This document shows positions 1 through 8,718 of a DNA stretch of 32,677 bases, piece after piece. A program made the position numbers and the translations under genes. A model generated the notes under the pieces. The model had not been told where the DNA came from. It made no database searches and saw only the letters and a program-made list of their open reading frames with translations. Origin of the DNA: Candidatus Poribacteria bacterium (lineage in GTDB: Bacteria > Poribacteria > WGA-4E > PCPOR2b); assembly GCA_022567695.1 (NCBI GenBank), contig JADFGN010000014.1, forward strand, positions 1-32,677, in the 5' to 3' direction. Positions within the stretch are counted from its first letter, which is position 1. Each line of letters opens with the position of its first letter.

Positions 1-1
1 G

Positions 2-76
2 ATCGAGGTGGTGAAAGTGTTGGGTAAGTACTGGTTTGAGATTGTCGAATTGCCGCCTGAACCAATTGGAGAGTGA
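2..76 (+). CDS. C-terminal fragment of a response regulator (Rcp1-like), truncated by window edge
   Basis: Open frame from base 2 translates to IEVVKVLGKYWFEIVELPPEPIGE*, which resembles the C-terminal helix of CheY/Rcp1-like single-domain receivers. It overlaps the next gene start (GTGA). Confidence 0.55.
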   Translation: MEVVKVLGKYWFEIVELPPEPIGE

Positions 77-1185
77 ATATGGACGAATGCACACTTAACG
101 TCCTACTCGTCGATGACGACGAAAATTATTATCTCATCAGTCGCGATCTCTTTGCTAACATTGAGAGAGTGAAGTTTGAGTTGGAATGGGCATCAACTTA
201 TGATGTTGCGCTGGAAGCAATTCGGTCTAATCGACACGATGTCTATCTCGTTGACTACCGGCTCGGCGATCGCGACGGGTTGGAACTCTTGCGCGAAGTG
301 GTTGCGGACGAATGCAAAGCACCAATCATTATGCTTGCCGACCGAGAAGACCATGAAGTAGACATTGAGGCGATGAAGTCTGGCGCGGCGGATTATCTCG
401 TCAAAGATGGGCTTGATGCCGCTTTGTTGGAGCGATCCATCCGGCATGCCATTGAGCGCAAACGGGCAGAGGAGGAGATCGCTGCAAAAAACCGTGACCT
501 CAAGACCCTCCTCTATGTCATCTCGCATGACTTAAAAGAACCGCTTCGGACAATCGAGAGTTTCTCAAGCTTGGTTAGCAAAAGGTACGCCGAACGCCTT
601 GACGAAAAAGGGCAAGACTTTCTCAGACGCATCGTGCGAGGGGTAGATCGATTGAGACGCCTCCTTGACGATTTCCTGATGCTGTCCCGTGCGCGTGAGA
701 TGGAGCCACCAGTGGAGGAAGTGGACGGGGCAGAGGTTGTCAACGAAGCTTTGAACCACCTCGAGGCGATGATTAAGCGTACCGGAGCCCAGATTCAAGT
801 TTCTAAAGATCTCCCGCGGCTTCGGGCAGATGAAACATGGGCGACCCAGGCACTGTACAATCTGATTGCAAATGCGCTGAAGTTCACCAATGGCGGTGCT
901 GTGCCCGAAGTCGAGATTGCGCCTTATCGGCCAGACAAAGGGAATTCCAGAGGCACGGGGTTGGTTGTCCGTGACCGCGGTATGGGAGTTCCTCTGGAAC
1001 ATGCCGAACGAATCTTCCAACTCTTTCAGCGGGCGGTTGGGCGTGAAATCGATGGAACAGGTGCGGGACTTGCTATCGTCAGGGAGATTGCCGAACGGCA
1101 CAGCGGCCATGCCTGGGTTCGTCCACGCCAAGGCGGCGGCTCTGAGTTTATCATCACTTTCGGGACATCTGAGGACCAAAATTGA
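73..1185 (+). CDS. Hybrid receiver - sensor histidine kinase
   Basis: N-terminal receiver domain (LLVDDDENYY..., VYLVDYRLGDRDGLELL), HisKA H-box (ISHDLKEPLRTIESFSSLV), HATPase N/G boxes (NLIANALKFTNGG, GTGAGLAIVREIAERHSG). ATG at 79 is an alternative start. Confidence 0.92.
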   Translation: MNMDECTLNVLLVDDDENYYLISRDLFANIERVKFELEWASTYDVALEAIRSNRHDVYLVDYRLGDRDGLELLREVVADECKAPIIMLADREDHEVDIEAMKSGAADYLVKDGLDAALLERSIRHAIERKRAEEEIAAKNRDLKTLLYVISHDLKEPLRTIESFSSLVSKRYAERLDEKGQDFLRRIVRGVDRLRRLLDDFLMLSRAREMEPPVEEVDGAEVVNEALNHLEAMIKRTGAQIQVSKDLPRLRADETWATQALYNLIANALKFTNGGAVPEVEIAPYRPDKGNSRGTGLVVRDRGMGVPLEHAERIFQLFQRAVGREIDGTGAGLAIVREIAERHSGHAWVRPRQGGGSEFIITFGTSEDQN

Positions 1186-1327
1186 ACACTTATACTGTGA
1201 GCCGTCACAAACTGCGCTTATGCAATGTCATCCAACAAGATCAAGATTCCCGTGAATTGAATCGAGTTGAAAGGGACTCCCGTTAGGGGTACAACCCTTA
1301 CTTGTGATTAAGGAGGTAAAGTGATAG

Positions 1328-2206
1328 ATGAATATCCTACTCATTGAGGACAACGAAGATGACACACTCCTGATTCAGGAGATGTTGGTTAAGGTAACGG
1401 ACTCTTCGCTGGACCTAAAGTGCGTTGACCAACTCTCAAAAGGATTGGAGCAATTAGCGCTGGGAGGCTTTGACGTGGTTCTGTTAGACCTCAATCTTCC
1501 AGATAGCTTGGGGTTGAGTACGCTTAACAGGGTACTTACTCACGCCCCCGAAATCCCGGTCGTGGTATTGACGGGGTTTGACGATGAAACGCTTGCCATA
1601 AAAGCTGTGCGAGAAGGTGCCCAGGATTATTTAATCAAAGGGGAAATTGATAATCCGCTGATGCGTGCGCTTCACTATGCTATTGAGCGGCACCGGTTGC
1701 ACATGGCATACCGGAGTATGTCACTTATCGACGATCTGACGGGATTGTACAACCGGCGAGGCTTCTTAGCACTTGTTGAGCAACAGCTAAAGTTAGCTCA
1801 ACGAACAAAGCGGGGATTCATGGTTGTTTTTGCAGATCTTGATGGCTTGAAGCAGATTAACGACACTCTTGGACATAAGGAAGGGGATAACGTACTGATA
1901 AAAACCGCGGACCTCCTTAGAGACACCTTTCGTGAATCGGATATTATTGCCCGCCTAGGCGGGGATGAGTATGCTGTGCTTGCGGTAGAAGCCAACAAAG
2001 TAAATCCCACAATTCTTGCGGAACGTCTCCAGAAGAACATCAAAGCTTATAACACGAAAGGGAGCCAACGCTACCAACTTTCTCTAAGTGTAGGGATGGC
2101 ACAGTATGACCCCAATCACCCGCGTTCTATTGATGAACTGTTGGCTGAAGCAGATGCATTAATGTACGAGCACAAGCAGAGCAGAAAGCGCAATCGTGTG
2201 GCGTAA
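1328..2206 (+). CDS. Response regulator with GGDEF domain (diguanylate cyclase)
   Basis: Receiver domain (LLIEDNEDDTLLI, VVLLDLNLPDSLG) followed by a GGDEF domain (DDLTGLYNRRGF, FADLDGLKQINDTLGHKEGDNVL, ARLGGDEYAVL). AGGAGG upstream. Confidence 0.94.
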   Translation: MNILLIEDNEDDTLLIQEMLVKVTDSSLDLKCVDQLSKGLEQLALGGFDVVLLDLNLPDSLGLSTLNRVLTHAPEIPVVVLTGFDDETLAIKAVREGAQDYLIKGEIDNPLMRALHYAIERHRLHMAYRSMSLIDDLTGLYNRRGFLALVEQQLKLAQRTKRGFMVVFADLDGLKQINDTLGHKEGDNVLIKTADLLRDTFRESDIIARLGGDEYAVLAVEANKVNPTILAERLQKNIKAYNTKGSQRYQLSLSVGMAQYDPNHPRSIDELLAEADALMYEHKQSRKRNRVA

Positions 2207-2225
2207 TCTACTTTCGCATCGAAAG

Positions 2226-2552
2226 TCACCGGACGACAGCCTCTTCTCCGAGGTGTTCTCGCACCCATTTCCGCAAAGGAACGTCCTCATCTTGGGGAGA
2301 GAAGTAACCGTTGGCACTTGTCGCGTAACCCAAAAGTTGACGCCGGATAGGATTGACTTGGTCGTAAAGATGTTCCAGTTTCATGGCAGATTTGCTTCGC
2401 AACCACCGGTAGCTGTAGCCGTAAAACAGCACTTTGCGCGAGCAATCTGTGATGTTGGGGCTTGCGGCGTGCCAGAGTCGGCGATCAAAGATCAGTGCAT
2501 CTCCGGCTCTTACTTGCGTAGAGACTGCACCTTCAGGCAGGCGAGCACTGCG
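2226..2552 (-). pseudogene. Phytanoyl-CoA dioxygenase (PhyH) C-terminal remnant
   Basis: Minus strand reads RSARLPEGAVSTQVRAGDALIFDRRLWHAASPNITDCSRKVLFYGYSYRWLRSK..., a PhyH-like C-terminal half. There is no N-terminal half. It begins directly after, and in frame with, the sulfatase stop codon. Confidence 0.7.
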
Positions 2553-3815
2553 CTAATGCATTCGAGCCAGTACCAACTGCAACTTCTTCCGCGCGTCAGA
2601 AGCGTCTTCGCCGCCCTCACCCGCCGAGATCGGATGTTCTTCCAATACGTCAGTTTGAATGTGAAACAGACGCCCATCATCGTAAAGCTTCCAGCATTTA
2701 TCCTGTGCCCATCGCTGTAGGTAATACCCGTCTTTCCCCCAACCCGGCAGAGGGTCATGGTGGGCAAAGATCCATTCACGCGGATTTCCCCGCTCACCAT
2801 ACAACTGTGGCAGAAATGAGCGGCCATCGAAGATTTCGTCTTCTGGCAGTTGCGTCTCGGCGAGTTCCATCAATGTCGGCAGGAAATCGCTGCAATCGAT
2901 AAGGTCATCGCAAGCTACGCCGCTCGGCGTCGTCCCTTTCCAATTCGCGATCAGCGGCACACGCGTGCCAGCATCTGTTGACAACCCCTTACCGCCTTGA
3001 ATTTCTTGATCGCCCAACCGAGATGTAACTTCCCGCGGCGATCCATTGTCCCCGAAAAAGAGCAGAAGCGTATTTTCACGCAAGCCGAGTTCATCCAACT
3101 TCTGGACAATGCGACCAATGACCGTGTCCATATACTCGACCATATCTCCAAAATACGTCCGATTGCTTCGATGCCGATCTACCTTCCAATCTCCGCTGTG
3201 CGGTGTCGGTTGAAACGGCCCGTGGGTGAGTGCCATCGGATAGTAAACAAAAAACGGTTCGTCTTGATGGCGTTCAATGAAGTCGTTGATGTAAGCCGTG
3301 AAGATATCGGGGCCGTATTTTCCCTCGGTGTTCTCAAGGTACTTTCCGTTTTGCTGAATGACCGGATGCGCATACCGGGACCCTTTCATCTCTGTATGCT
3401 CGGTATGCCACAAGCAGTATTCATCAAACCCGGATTCGTCGGGACGCATCCCTTTCCCTCTCCACTCCGGTTCATAGTCCGGCGGATTATAGCTGTAGAG
3501 CTGCCACTTACCTGAAATACAGGTTTTGTATCCCGCCCCCTTCAGGTGATGTCCAAAGGTTTTCTCATTGGGGTCGAAGATACCAAACGCCTGCCAATTC
3601 CGAAAGTTGTATTTTCCCGTCATCATCTGCACCCGGGTCGGGGTACAGAGCGGAAGCGCATAAGCGTGGTTAAAGCGCATACCAGTTGCGGCTAAGCTGT
3701 CAAGGTTTGGTGTTCGATAAGATGTGCCGCCGTAACATCCAAGACATTCGTAGCCGAGGTCGTCCGCCATAATGAGAACAACATTGGTTTTCTGTGTTGA
3801 CGATTTGGATTTCAT
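2553..3815 (-). CDS. Sulfatase (arylsulfatase A-like, type I formylglycine-dependent)
   Basis: VLIMADDLGYECLGCYGG N-terminal metal-binding motif; sulfatase signature CTPTRVQMMTGKY; downstream FFGDNGS motif. Confidence 0.95.
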   Translation of the reverse strand: MKSKSSTQKTNVVLIMADDLGYECLGCYGGTSYRTPNLDSLAATGMRFNHAYALPLCTPTRVQMMTGKYNFRNWQAFGIFDPNEKTFGHHLKGAGYKTCISGKWQLYSYNPPDYEPEWRGKGMRPDESGFDEYCLWHTEHTEMKGSRYAHPVIQQNGKYLENTEGKYGPDIFTAYINDFIERHQDEPFFVYYPMALTHGPFQPTPHSGDWKVDRHRSNRTYFGDMVEYMDTVIGRIVQKLDELGLRENTLLLFFGDNGSPREVTSRLGDQEIQGGKGLSTDAGTRVPLIANWKGTTPSGVACDDLIDCSDFLPTLMELAETQLPEDEIFDGRSFLPQLYGERGNPREWIFAHHDPLPGWGKDGYYLQRWAQDKCWKLYDDGRLFHIQTDVLEEHPISAGEGGEDASDARKKLQLVLARMH

Positions 3816-4053
3816 TAGTTCACCTCAGATTCTTGCATCAACAAAATTCATGCTTCAAGAAAACTCACACCAACCGTCAAGATAGAATAACACACATCGT
3901 TTTTATGCACAAGAGTTAATGTTTCCGTTTGCGACGGACAGCGGAAAGAAACCACTGGCGTTTATGGAACATTATCATTCTGCCCCAGCTCGTGCAACTG
4001 CAAAAAGGTGCCTAAACTTGTCACATTTCCGCGAGGTCTGTTGATAGCAGCGT

Positions 4054-4086
4054 AACCTTGAGAAGGTTTGAAACCTTCTCAAGGTT
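4054..4086. repeat. Perfect 16-bp-arm palindrome AACCTTGAGAAGGTTT-g-AAACCTTCTCAAGGTT
   Basis: Read directly; each arm is itself palindromic (AACCTT-GAG-AAGGTT). Confidence 0.9.
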
Positions 4087-4147
4087 GGAATGCCCGCCAT
4101 TGTCGATCCCAATTTCTAATCTGACAAAGTCGTGTTAAATCACCATG

Positions 4148-4180
4148 AAAAAAGCCCCGCGTCACAATGTGACACGAGGC
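4148..4180 (-). terminator. Rho-independent terminator of the kelch-sigma gene
   Basis: On the minus strand: GCCTCGTGTCACA / TGTGACGCGGGGC stem followed by TTTTTT, just downstream of the stop at 4211. Confidence 0.8.
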
Positions 4181-4210
4181 AAGAATTCGGAGAGCTATTT
4201 GTCGGGGTTG

Positions 4211-6049
4211 TCAGTTCTGCGTTTTGATTTCACCCCATGTGGTTGAGAGTTTTCCGGCGGGGTTGACGCTTTGGGGAATTCTTTCTCCGGTATCGTACTC
4301 TTCGACAATCGAGGTCCAACCGATAACTGGACCGCCGCCAATGGCGTAGATTTTTCCATTAATTGCACTGGCAGACAGTGCTACCCGCGCAGTTGAAATA
4401 TCGTTGCGTTTTGTCCAACTGTCTGTTACCGTATCATATTCTTCTACAGTCTTTGACATTTGGAATGCGGCATTAATCGCGCCTCCGATGACATAAATCT
4501 TCTCTTTCACCGCACTAATGCCGAAAGCCGACCGTGGGGTTGGCATATCGGTTCTCTTCGTCCATGTGTCTGTCACTGGGTCATATTCTTCTACAGTCGA
4601 TAGGACGACCAAGCCACCAGCGATACCGCCCATGGCATATATCTTTCCATTGACGACACTGGTAGATAGAAAATTTCGTGGAACATTGATGGGAGCTTTC
4701 TGCGACCATTTGTCCGTCACTGGGTCGTATTCTTCCATGCTAGAGAGCCTTCCCCCATTGTAGCCACCGATAACGTATATCTTGCCGTCTACTACACTCG
4801 CTGAAAAAGAGTTCCTTGAGGTCGGCATATCGGCTTTCTTTGTCCATTTGTCTGTCACTGGGTCATATTCCTCTATGGTTGCGAGTGGCATATTTAACTT
4901 GCCCGGCGTATCGGCGGAACCCCCTATCGCATAGATTTTGCCATTAACAACAACGGTTGCTAAGGCACATCTTGGGGTTGGCATATCCGCTTTTTCGCGC
5001 CATGTGTTGTTTACTGGATCATATTCTTCTACGGTTGAAAGCACTTGACCATTCCAACCACCAATGGCATAGATTTTTCCGTTTAGTTCTACACCAACGG
5101 TTGACAGAGAGAATCTTGGCGTTGGCATATCCGCTTTTTTATTCCACTTCCCACCTCCACCGAGGAAATTCACCGGCTCCGGCTTCGGCTTCTGTCCAAA
5201 GTCCCCGTCCCCCTTCTCGCTCGTGAGAATCGTAATCTTCGTGATCTCTATCGTATCCACAGGAATCACGCCGATTTCCGAGACTTGCGTTTGGCTCAAC
5301 AGCGCAGAGCCAATGAGTTCGCCAATCGGATACAGGGGGCTTTGCGGAATTGCCATACTCAACATCAAAGCGATCATAATCCCGGTAGCGGAAATACCGA
5401 ACGGTAGCGCAGGTTTGTATGGCGCGGATTGGATTTTCGTTCGCTTCACGGCTTCAACCACACGGAAGGTAAATCCGGGTTGCAATCTCACTTCATCAAA
5501 CGTCGTACTCATCATAGTAATCATCTCCTCTTTGAGTAATGCTCTCGCACGAGAAAGACGTGCGTTGATATTTGTTACAGAAGTACCGAGGAACTGAGCG
5601 ATTTCCTTACTTTTCATGTCTCCTAAATAGTAGAGGCTTATCACTTGACGATATATCTCCGGGAGCTCACCAAGTGCTTCACGGAGGGCATCATAATTTA
5701 ATTCCTTTTGATAAGCACTTATCGCGGGTTGTTCGAGAATATCTTCATCAATATCTTCAGCATACTCACTATCTGGACGACTGGACTGACTCCGTAGAAA
5801 ATCAATACACAGATTAGAAGTAATCGCATAAATCCAAGGTCGGAATTTGTCTGTCCGTTTCAACGTCGAAAGTTTTCGATATGCCTTGACGAACGCTTCT
5901 TGAGCGATGTCTTGGGCGTCGTGAAAATTACCGAGCTTGGAATAAGCAAGTGAGTAGACCGCTGTTTTGTATTTCTCAATCAAAAAACTAAAAGCCCCGG
6001 GTTCTCCTAAAAGGCATTTTTGAATGAAATAGCCATCTTCTGTGTGCAC
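4211..6049 (-). CDS. ECF sigma factor fused through a TM segment to a six-kelch-repeat beta-propeller
   Basis: N-terminus has sigma region 2 (DAQDIAQEAFVKAYRKLSTLKRTDKFRPWIYAITSNLCIDFLR) and region 4 (LPEIYRQVISLYYLGDMKSKEIAQFLGTSVTNINARLSRARALL). Then a hydrophobic segment (FGISATGIMIALMLSMAI) and six kelch units (GKIYAIGGW, GKIYAIGGS, GKIYVIGGY, GKIYAMGGI, EKIYVIGGA, GKIYAIGGG). Confidence 0.93.
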   Translation of the reverse strand: MHTEDGYFIQKCLLGEPGAFSFLIEKYKTAVYSLAYSKLGNFHDAQDIAQEAFVKAYRKLSTLKRTDKFRPWIYAITSNLCIDFLRSQSSRPDSEYAEDIDEDILEQPAISAYQKELNYDALREALGELPEIYRQVISLYYLGDMKSKEIAQFLGTSVTNINARLSRARALLKEEMITMMSTTFDEVRLQPGFTFRVVEAVKRTKIQSAPYKPALPFGISATGIMIALMLSMAIPQSPLYPIGELIGSALLSQTQVSEIGVIPVDTIEITKITILTSEKGDGDFGQKPKPEPVNFLGGGGKWNKKADMPTPRFSLSTVGVELNGKIYAIGGWNGQVLSTVEEYDPVNNTWREKADMPTPRCALATVVVNGKIYAIGGSADTPGKLNMPLATIEEYDPVTDKWTKKADMPTSRNSFSASVVDGKIYVIGGYNGGRLSSMEEYDPVTDKWSQKAPINVPRNFLSTSVVNGKIYAMGGIAGGLVVLSTVEEYDPVTDTWTKRTDMPTPRSAFGISAVKEKIYVIGGAINAAFQMSKTVEEYDTVTDSWTKRNDISTARVALSASAINGKIYAIGGGPVIGWTSIVEEYDTGERIPQSVNPAGKLSTTWGEIKTQN

Positions 6050-6132
6050 CAGTTTCCCCGATTCGTCTGGATTCAGAGCAGATTATTATCCGCTCTCATT
6101 TAGCAAGACGGAGCAAACCCCCAAAACCTTAC

Positions 6133-6371
6133 AAGGTGATGAAATTTTTCAGTTATTATCCGAATGTAATCAGACCTATGCATAACCCCCTCTAACTCCC
6201 CCTTGCCAAAGGGGAGAACCTACGTCGTCTGCGGATCTCCCCTCCTTACGAAGGAGGGGCCGGGGGAGGTTAACAGAACTGTCCGCCCCTGAATTCTCGC
6301 AGAAGAGGAGCCGGGGGAGAGGTTTTAGGATCGGCTAAGTGAAAAAGTCTAAAGGTGATGAAATTTTTCAG
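6133..6371. repeat. Repeat region bounded by a 20-bp direct repeat AAGGTGATGAAATTTTTCAG
   Basis: The 20-mer occurs at 6133-6152 and 6352-6371. Between them are GC-rich hairpins of the CTCCCCC/GGGGGAG type. Confidence 0.75.
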
Positions 6372-6660
6372 ATTTTCTTGAGGAGTTGATTATGCTTCCC
6401 TTATTCTCGCATGAACACTTAATCCGAGCAACAAAAAAGACTCACATAACAAACGCCTGAAAATGTCGAAACCTGACTTTGTATCCTCCCTTTGCCATCA
6501 CTGTTTTTTTGATCGCGACCTGATTAGAAGGGCTGGCATCTTTGAAAGTTCAGATGATATACTTATCGATGCAATTATATAATCCGTTTCAGACTGGTGT
6601 AACCCGCGCCTCACGGAATTGACGTCCGGCTATGAAGAATTGAGCAAAGGAAAAGAGTCA

Positions 6661-6700
6661 ATCGCCTGGGCTAAGAAAAAATGGTCCGGGCGATTTTTTT
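6661..6700 (+). terminator. Strong intrinsic terminator-like hairpin upstream of the DUF6785-like gene
   Basis: ATCGCCTGGGC ... GTCCGGGCGAT (11 bp, two G-U pairs) followed by a run of T. Confidence 0.65.
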
Positions 6701-6739
6701 AGGTGGGAAAACGAGTGACCCAACACCTCATGCTAGAAA

Positions 6740-8659
6740 ATGAACCAGAAAGGAAATAGACAAAAGGCGCATAACGGAGCAACATCGCGGGCAATTCTAA
6801 TCGGTCTGTTTTTACTTCCCTTCAACGTCTACTGGCTGACCATCGCCGAGATGAAGTACGATTCTCAGGCGACGGCACTTCCTCTGTTTATCTATCCCGT
6901 TTTTATTCTTTTCTGCCTTGTTGTTATCAACAACGGAGTCGGGAGGTTACGGAAAGAAATTCGTTTATCGTCGGGGGAGTTGCTCACGGTTTATGTGATG
7001 CTTGTTATTTCGACCTCCATAGCGGCATACGGTATGCTCCAAGATCTCTTTGCGGTCATTGTTCACCCTTACCGTTTCGCGTCTTCAGAAAACGAATGGA
7101 AGAATCTCTTCTTTCGCTATATCCCGTCTTGGTTCACAGTTAGTACACCTGACGTATTGGTCGGATACTATGAAGGAGATTCAACGCTCTATGAAACAGA
7201 ACAGGTCCTTGCTTGGATAAAGCCTGCCGTTGTTTGGAGTTCATTCCTCTTTGTCCTGTTATTCATGATGCACTGCATCAATACGGTGTTTCGCCTGCAA
7301 TGGGTCCAACAGGAACGCTTGGCATTTCCGGTCATTCAACTGCCAGCCGCGATGGCGCAATCAAAGCGTTTTTTTCGGAATCACATGCTGTGGCTTGGTT
7401 TCAGTATCGTCGCGGGTTTGGATATCCTTGACGGGCTACACATTCTTTTTCCGACGGTTCCTTATCTCCACCTCAAGCTGACGAATATTCACCAATATTT
7501 CACTGAAAAACCGTGGAATGCGATGGGGACAACGCGAATTTCGTTTTATCCCTTCATGATCGGAATAGGATTCTTTCTCCCGTTAGACCTGTCGTTCTCC
7601 TGCTGGTTTTTCTTTGTTCTCCGCCAACTTTCGCGGGTATTTTCAAGTTATCTCGGGATGCGTAGCCTTCCGGGGTTTCCCTACTTTCACGAACAATCGG
7701 CAGGCGCGTGGATTTGCTTGGCTTTCATCTCCTTATGGCTGACGAGAAAGCATCTTATTTTTGTGCTACGTACCGCCTTGGCAGCCAAATCATCTGTAGA
7801 TGCCCATGAACCCATGCGCTATCGCACGGCATTGTTGGGATTAGTTTTTGGGATTCTGTTTCTGATTGGATTTGGGCATCAGGCAGGCATGTCGATCTCT
7901 GCCGTGCTGCTGTTCTTTGGATGCTATTTTGCTATCGCCGTTGCCGTCACACGGTTACGTGCCGAATTGGGCGCACCTCATGGTATATTTAATCATCCAC
8001 TGGACATGATGGTAACAGCTTTCGGCAGTAAAATGTGGGGACCGAGCAACTTAACTGCGATGTCCTTCCTTTTCTGGTTTAATCGAGGTTATCGTCCGCA
8101 CCCGATGCCGAACCAGTTTGAAGCCTTAAAACTGGCTGAGATTGCGCATATAAACAATCGTCGGCTACTATTTGCAATGACGGCCGCTGCTGCCCTCGCG
8201 ATAATCTGTTCTTTCTGGACAAATTTAGATATGCTCTACCGCGATGGCGCAATTGCGAGAGTGACTGCATTCCGGCTTTGGGTTGGCAACGGTACCTTTA
8301 CACGATTAGAACGATGGTTGTTTCATCCCGTCGCACCAGATTTTATCCGGACGAGTTTCATGGGCGTGGGTGGGTTATTGACTCTGATCCTGTTGGTCTT
8401 GCGACTTCGTTTTTTCTGGTGGCCCCTCCATCCCGCTGGATATGCACTTGCAGTGAGTTTCGCGATTGATTATTTCTGGTTTCCGTTTTTTATTAGTTGG
8501 GTCTTGAAATCACTCATCTTGAAATCCGGCAGAGTCAAGGGATACCAGCGTGCCATACCGTTCTTTTTGGGGCTAATTTTAGGAGACTTCGTAATTGGTT
8601 CGTTATGGATGATTTTCGGTGTTTTGACACAGCAACAGGTTTATATGATTTTCATTTGA
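6740..8659 (+). CDS. Polytopic membrane protein, DUF6785/DUF6784-like
   Basis: 639 aa with many hydrophobic segments and motifs such as QQERLAFPVIQLPAAM and TRLRAELGAPHGIFNHPLDMM. Family assignment is from memory of similar proteins. Confidence 0.75.
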   Translation: MNQKGNRQKAHNGATSRAILIGLFLLPFNVYWLTIAEMKYDSQATALPLFIYPVFILFCLVVINNGVGRLRKEIRLSSGELLTVYVMLVISTSIAAYGMLQDLFAVIVHPYRFASSENEWKNLFFRYIPSWFTVSTPDVLVGYYEGDSTLYETEQVLAWIKPAVVWSSFLFVLLFMMHCINTVFRLQWVQQERLAFPVIQLPAAMAQSKRFFRNHMLWLGFSIVAGLDILDGLHILFPTVPYLHLKLTNIHQYFTEKPWNAMGTTRISFYPFMIGIGFFLPLDLSFSCWFFFVLRQLSRVFSSYLGMRSLPGFPYFHEQSAGAWICLAFISLWLTRKHLIFVLRTALAAKSSVDAHEPMRYRTALLGLVFGILFLIGFGHQAGMSISAVLLFFGCYFAIAVAVTRLRAELGAPHGIFNHPLDMMVTAFGSKMWGPSNLTAMSFLFWFNRGYRPHPMPNQFEALKLAEIAHINNRRLLFAMTAAAALAIICSFWTNLDMLYRDGAIARVTAFRLWVGNGTFTRLERWLFHPVAPDFIRTSFMGVGGLLTLILLVLRLRFFWWPLHPAGYALAVSFAIDYFWFPFFISWVLKSLILKSGRVKGYQRAIPFFLGLILGDFVIGSLWMIFGVLTQQQVYMIFI

Positions 8660-8718
8660 GCACTTGGTGGAGATTGTCGAAAACATATGATAAACCGTGA
8701 ATCAGAAAGGAGTTTATT

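Noticed and set aside
565-1179. 204-aa minus-strand ORF
   Set aside because: Antisense to the histidine kinase domains; no recognisable motif.
2997-3515. 172-aa plus-strand ORF
   Set aside because: Antisense to the sulfatase gene, which has strong signature motifs.
6463-6740. A known riboswitch class upstream of the membrane protein
   Set aside because: I could see a terminator hairpin but could not match the sequence to any known aptamer consensus, so no riboswitch is called.
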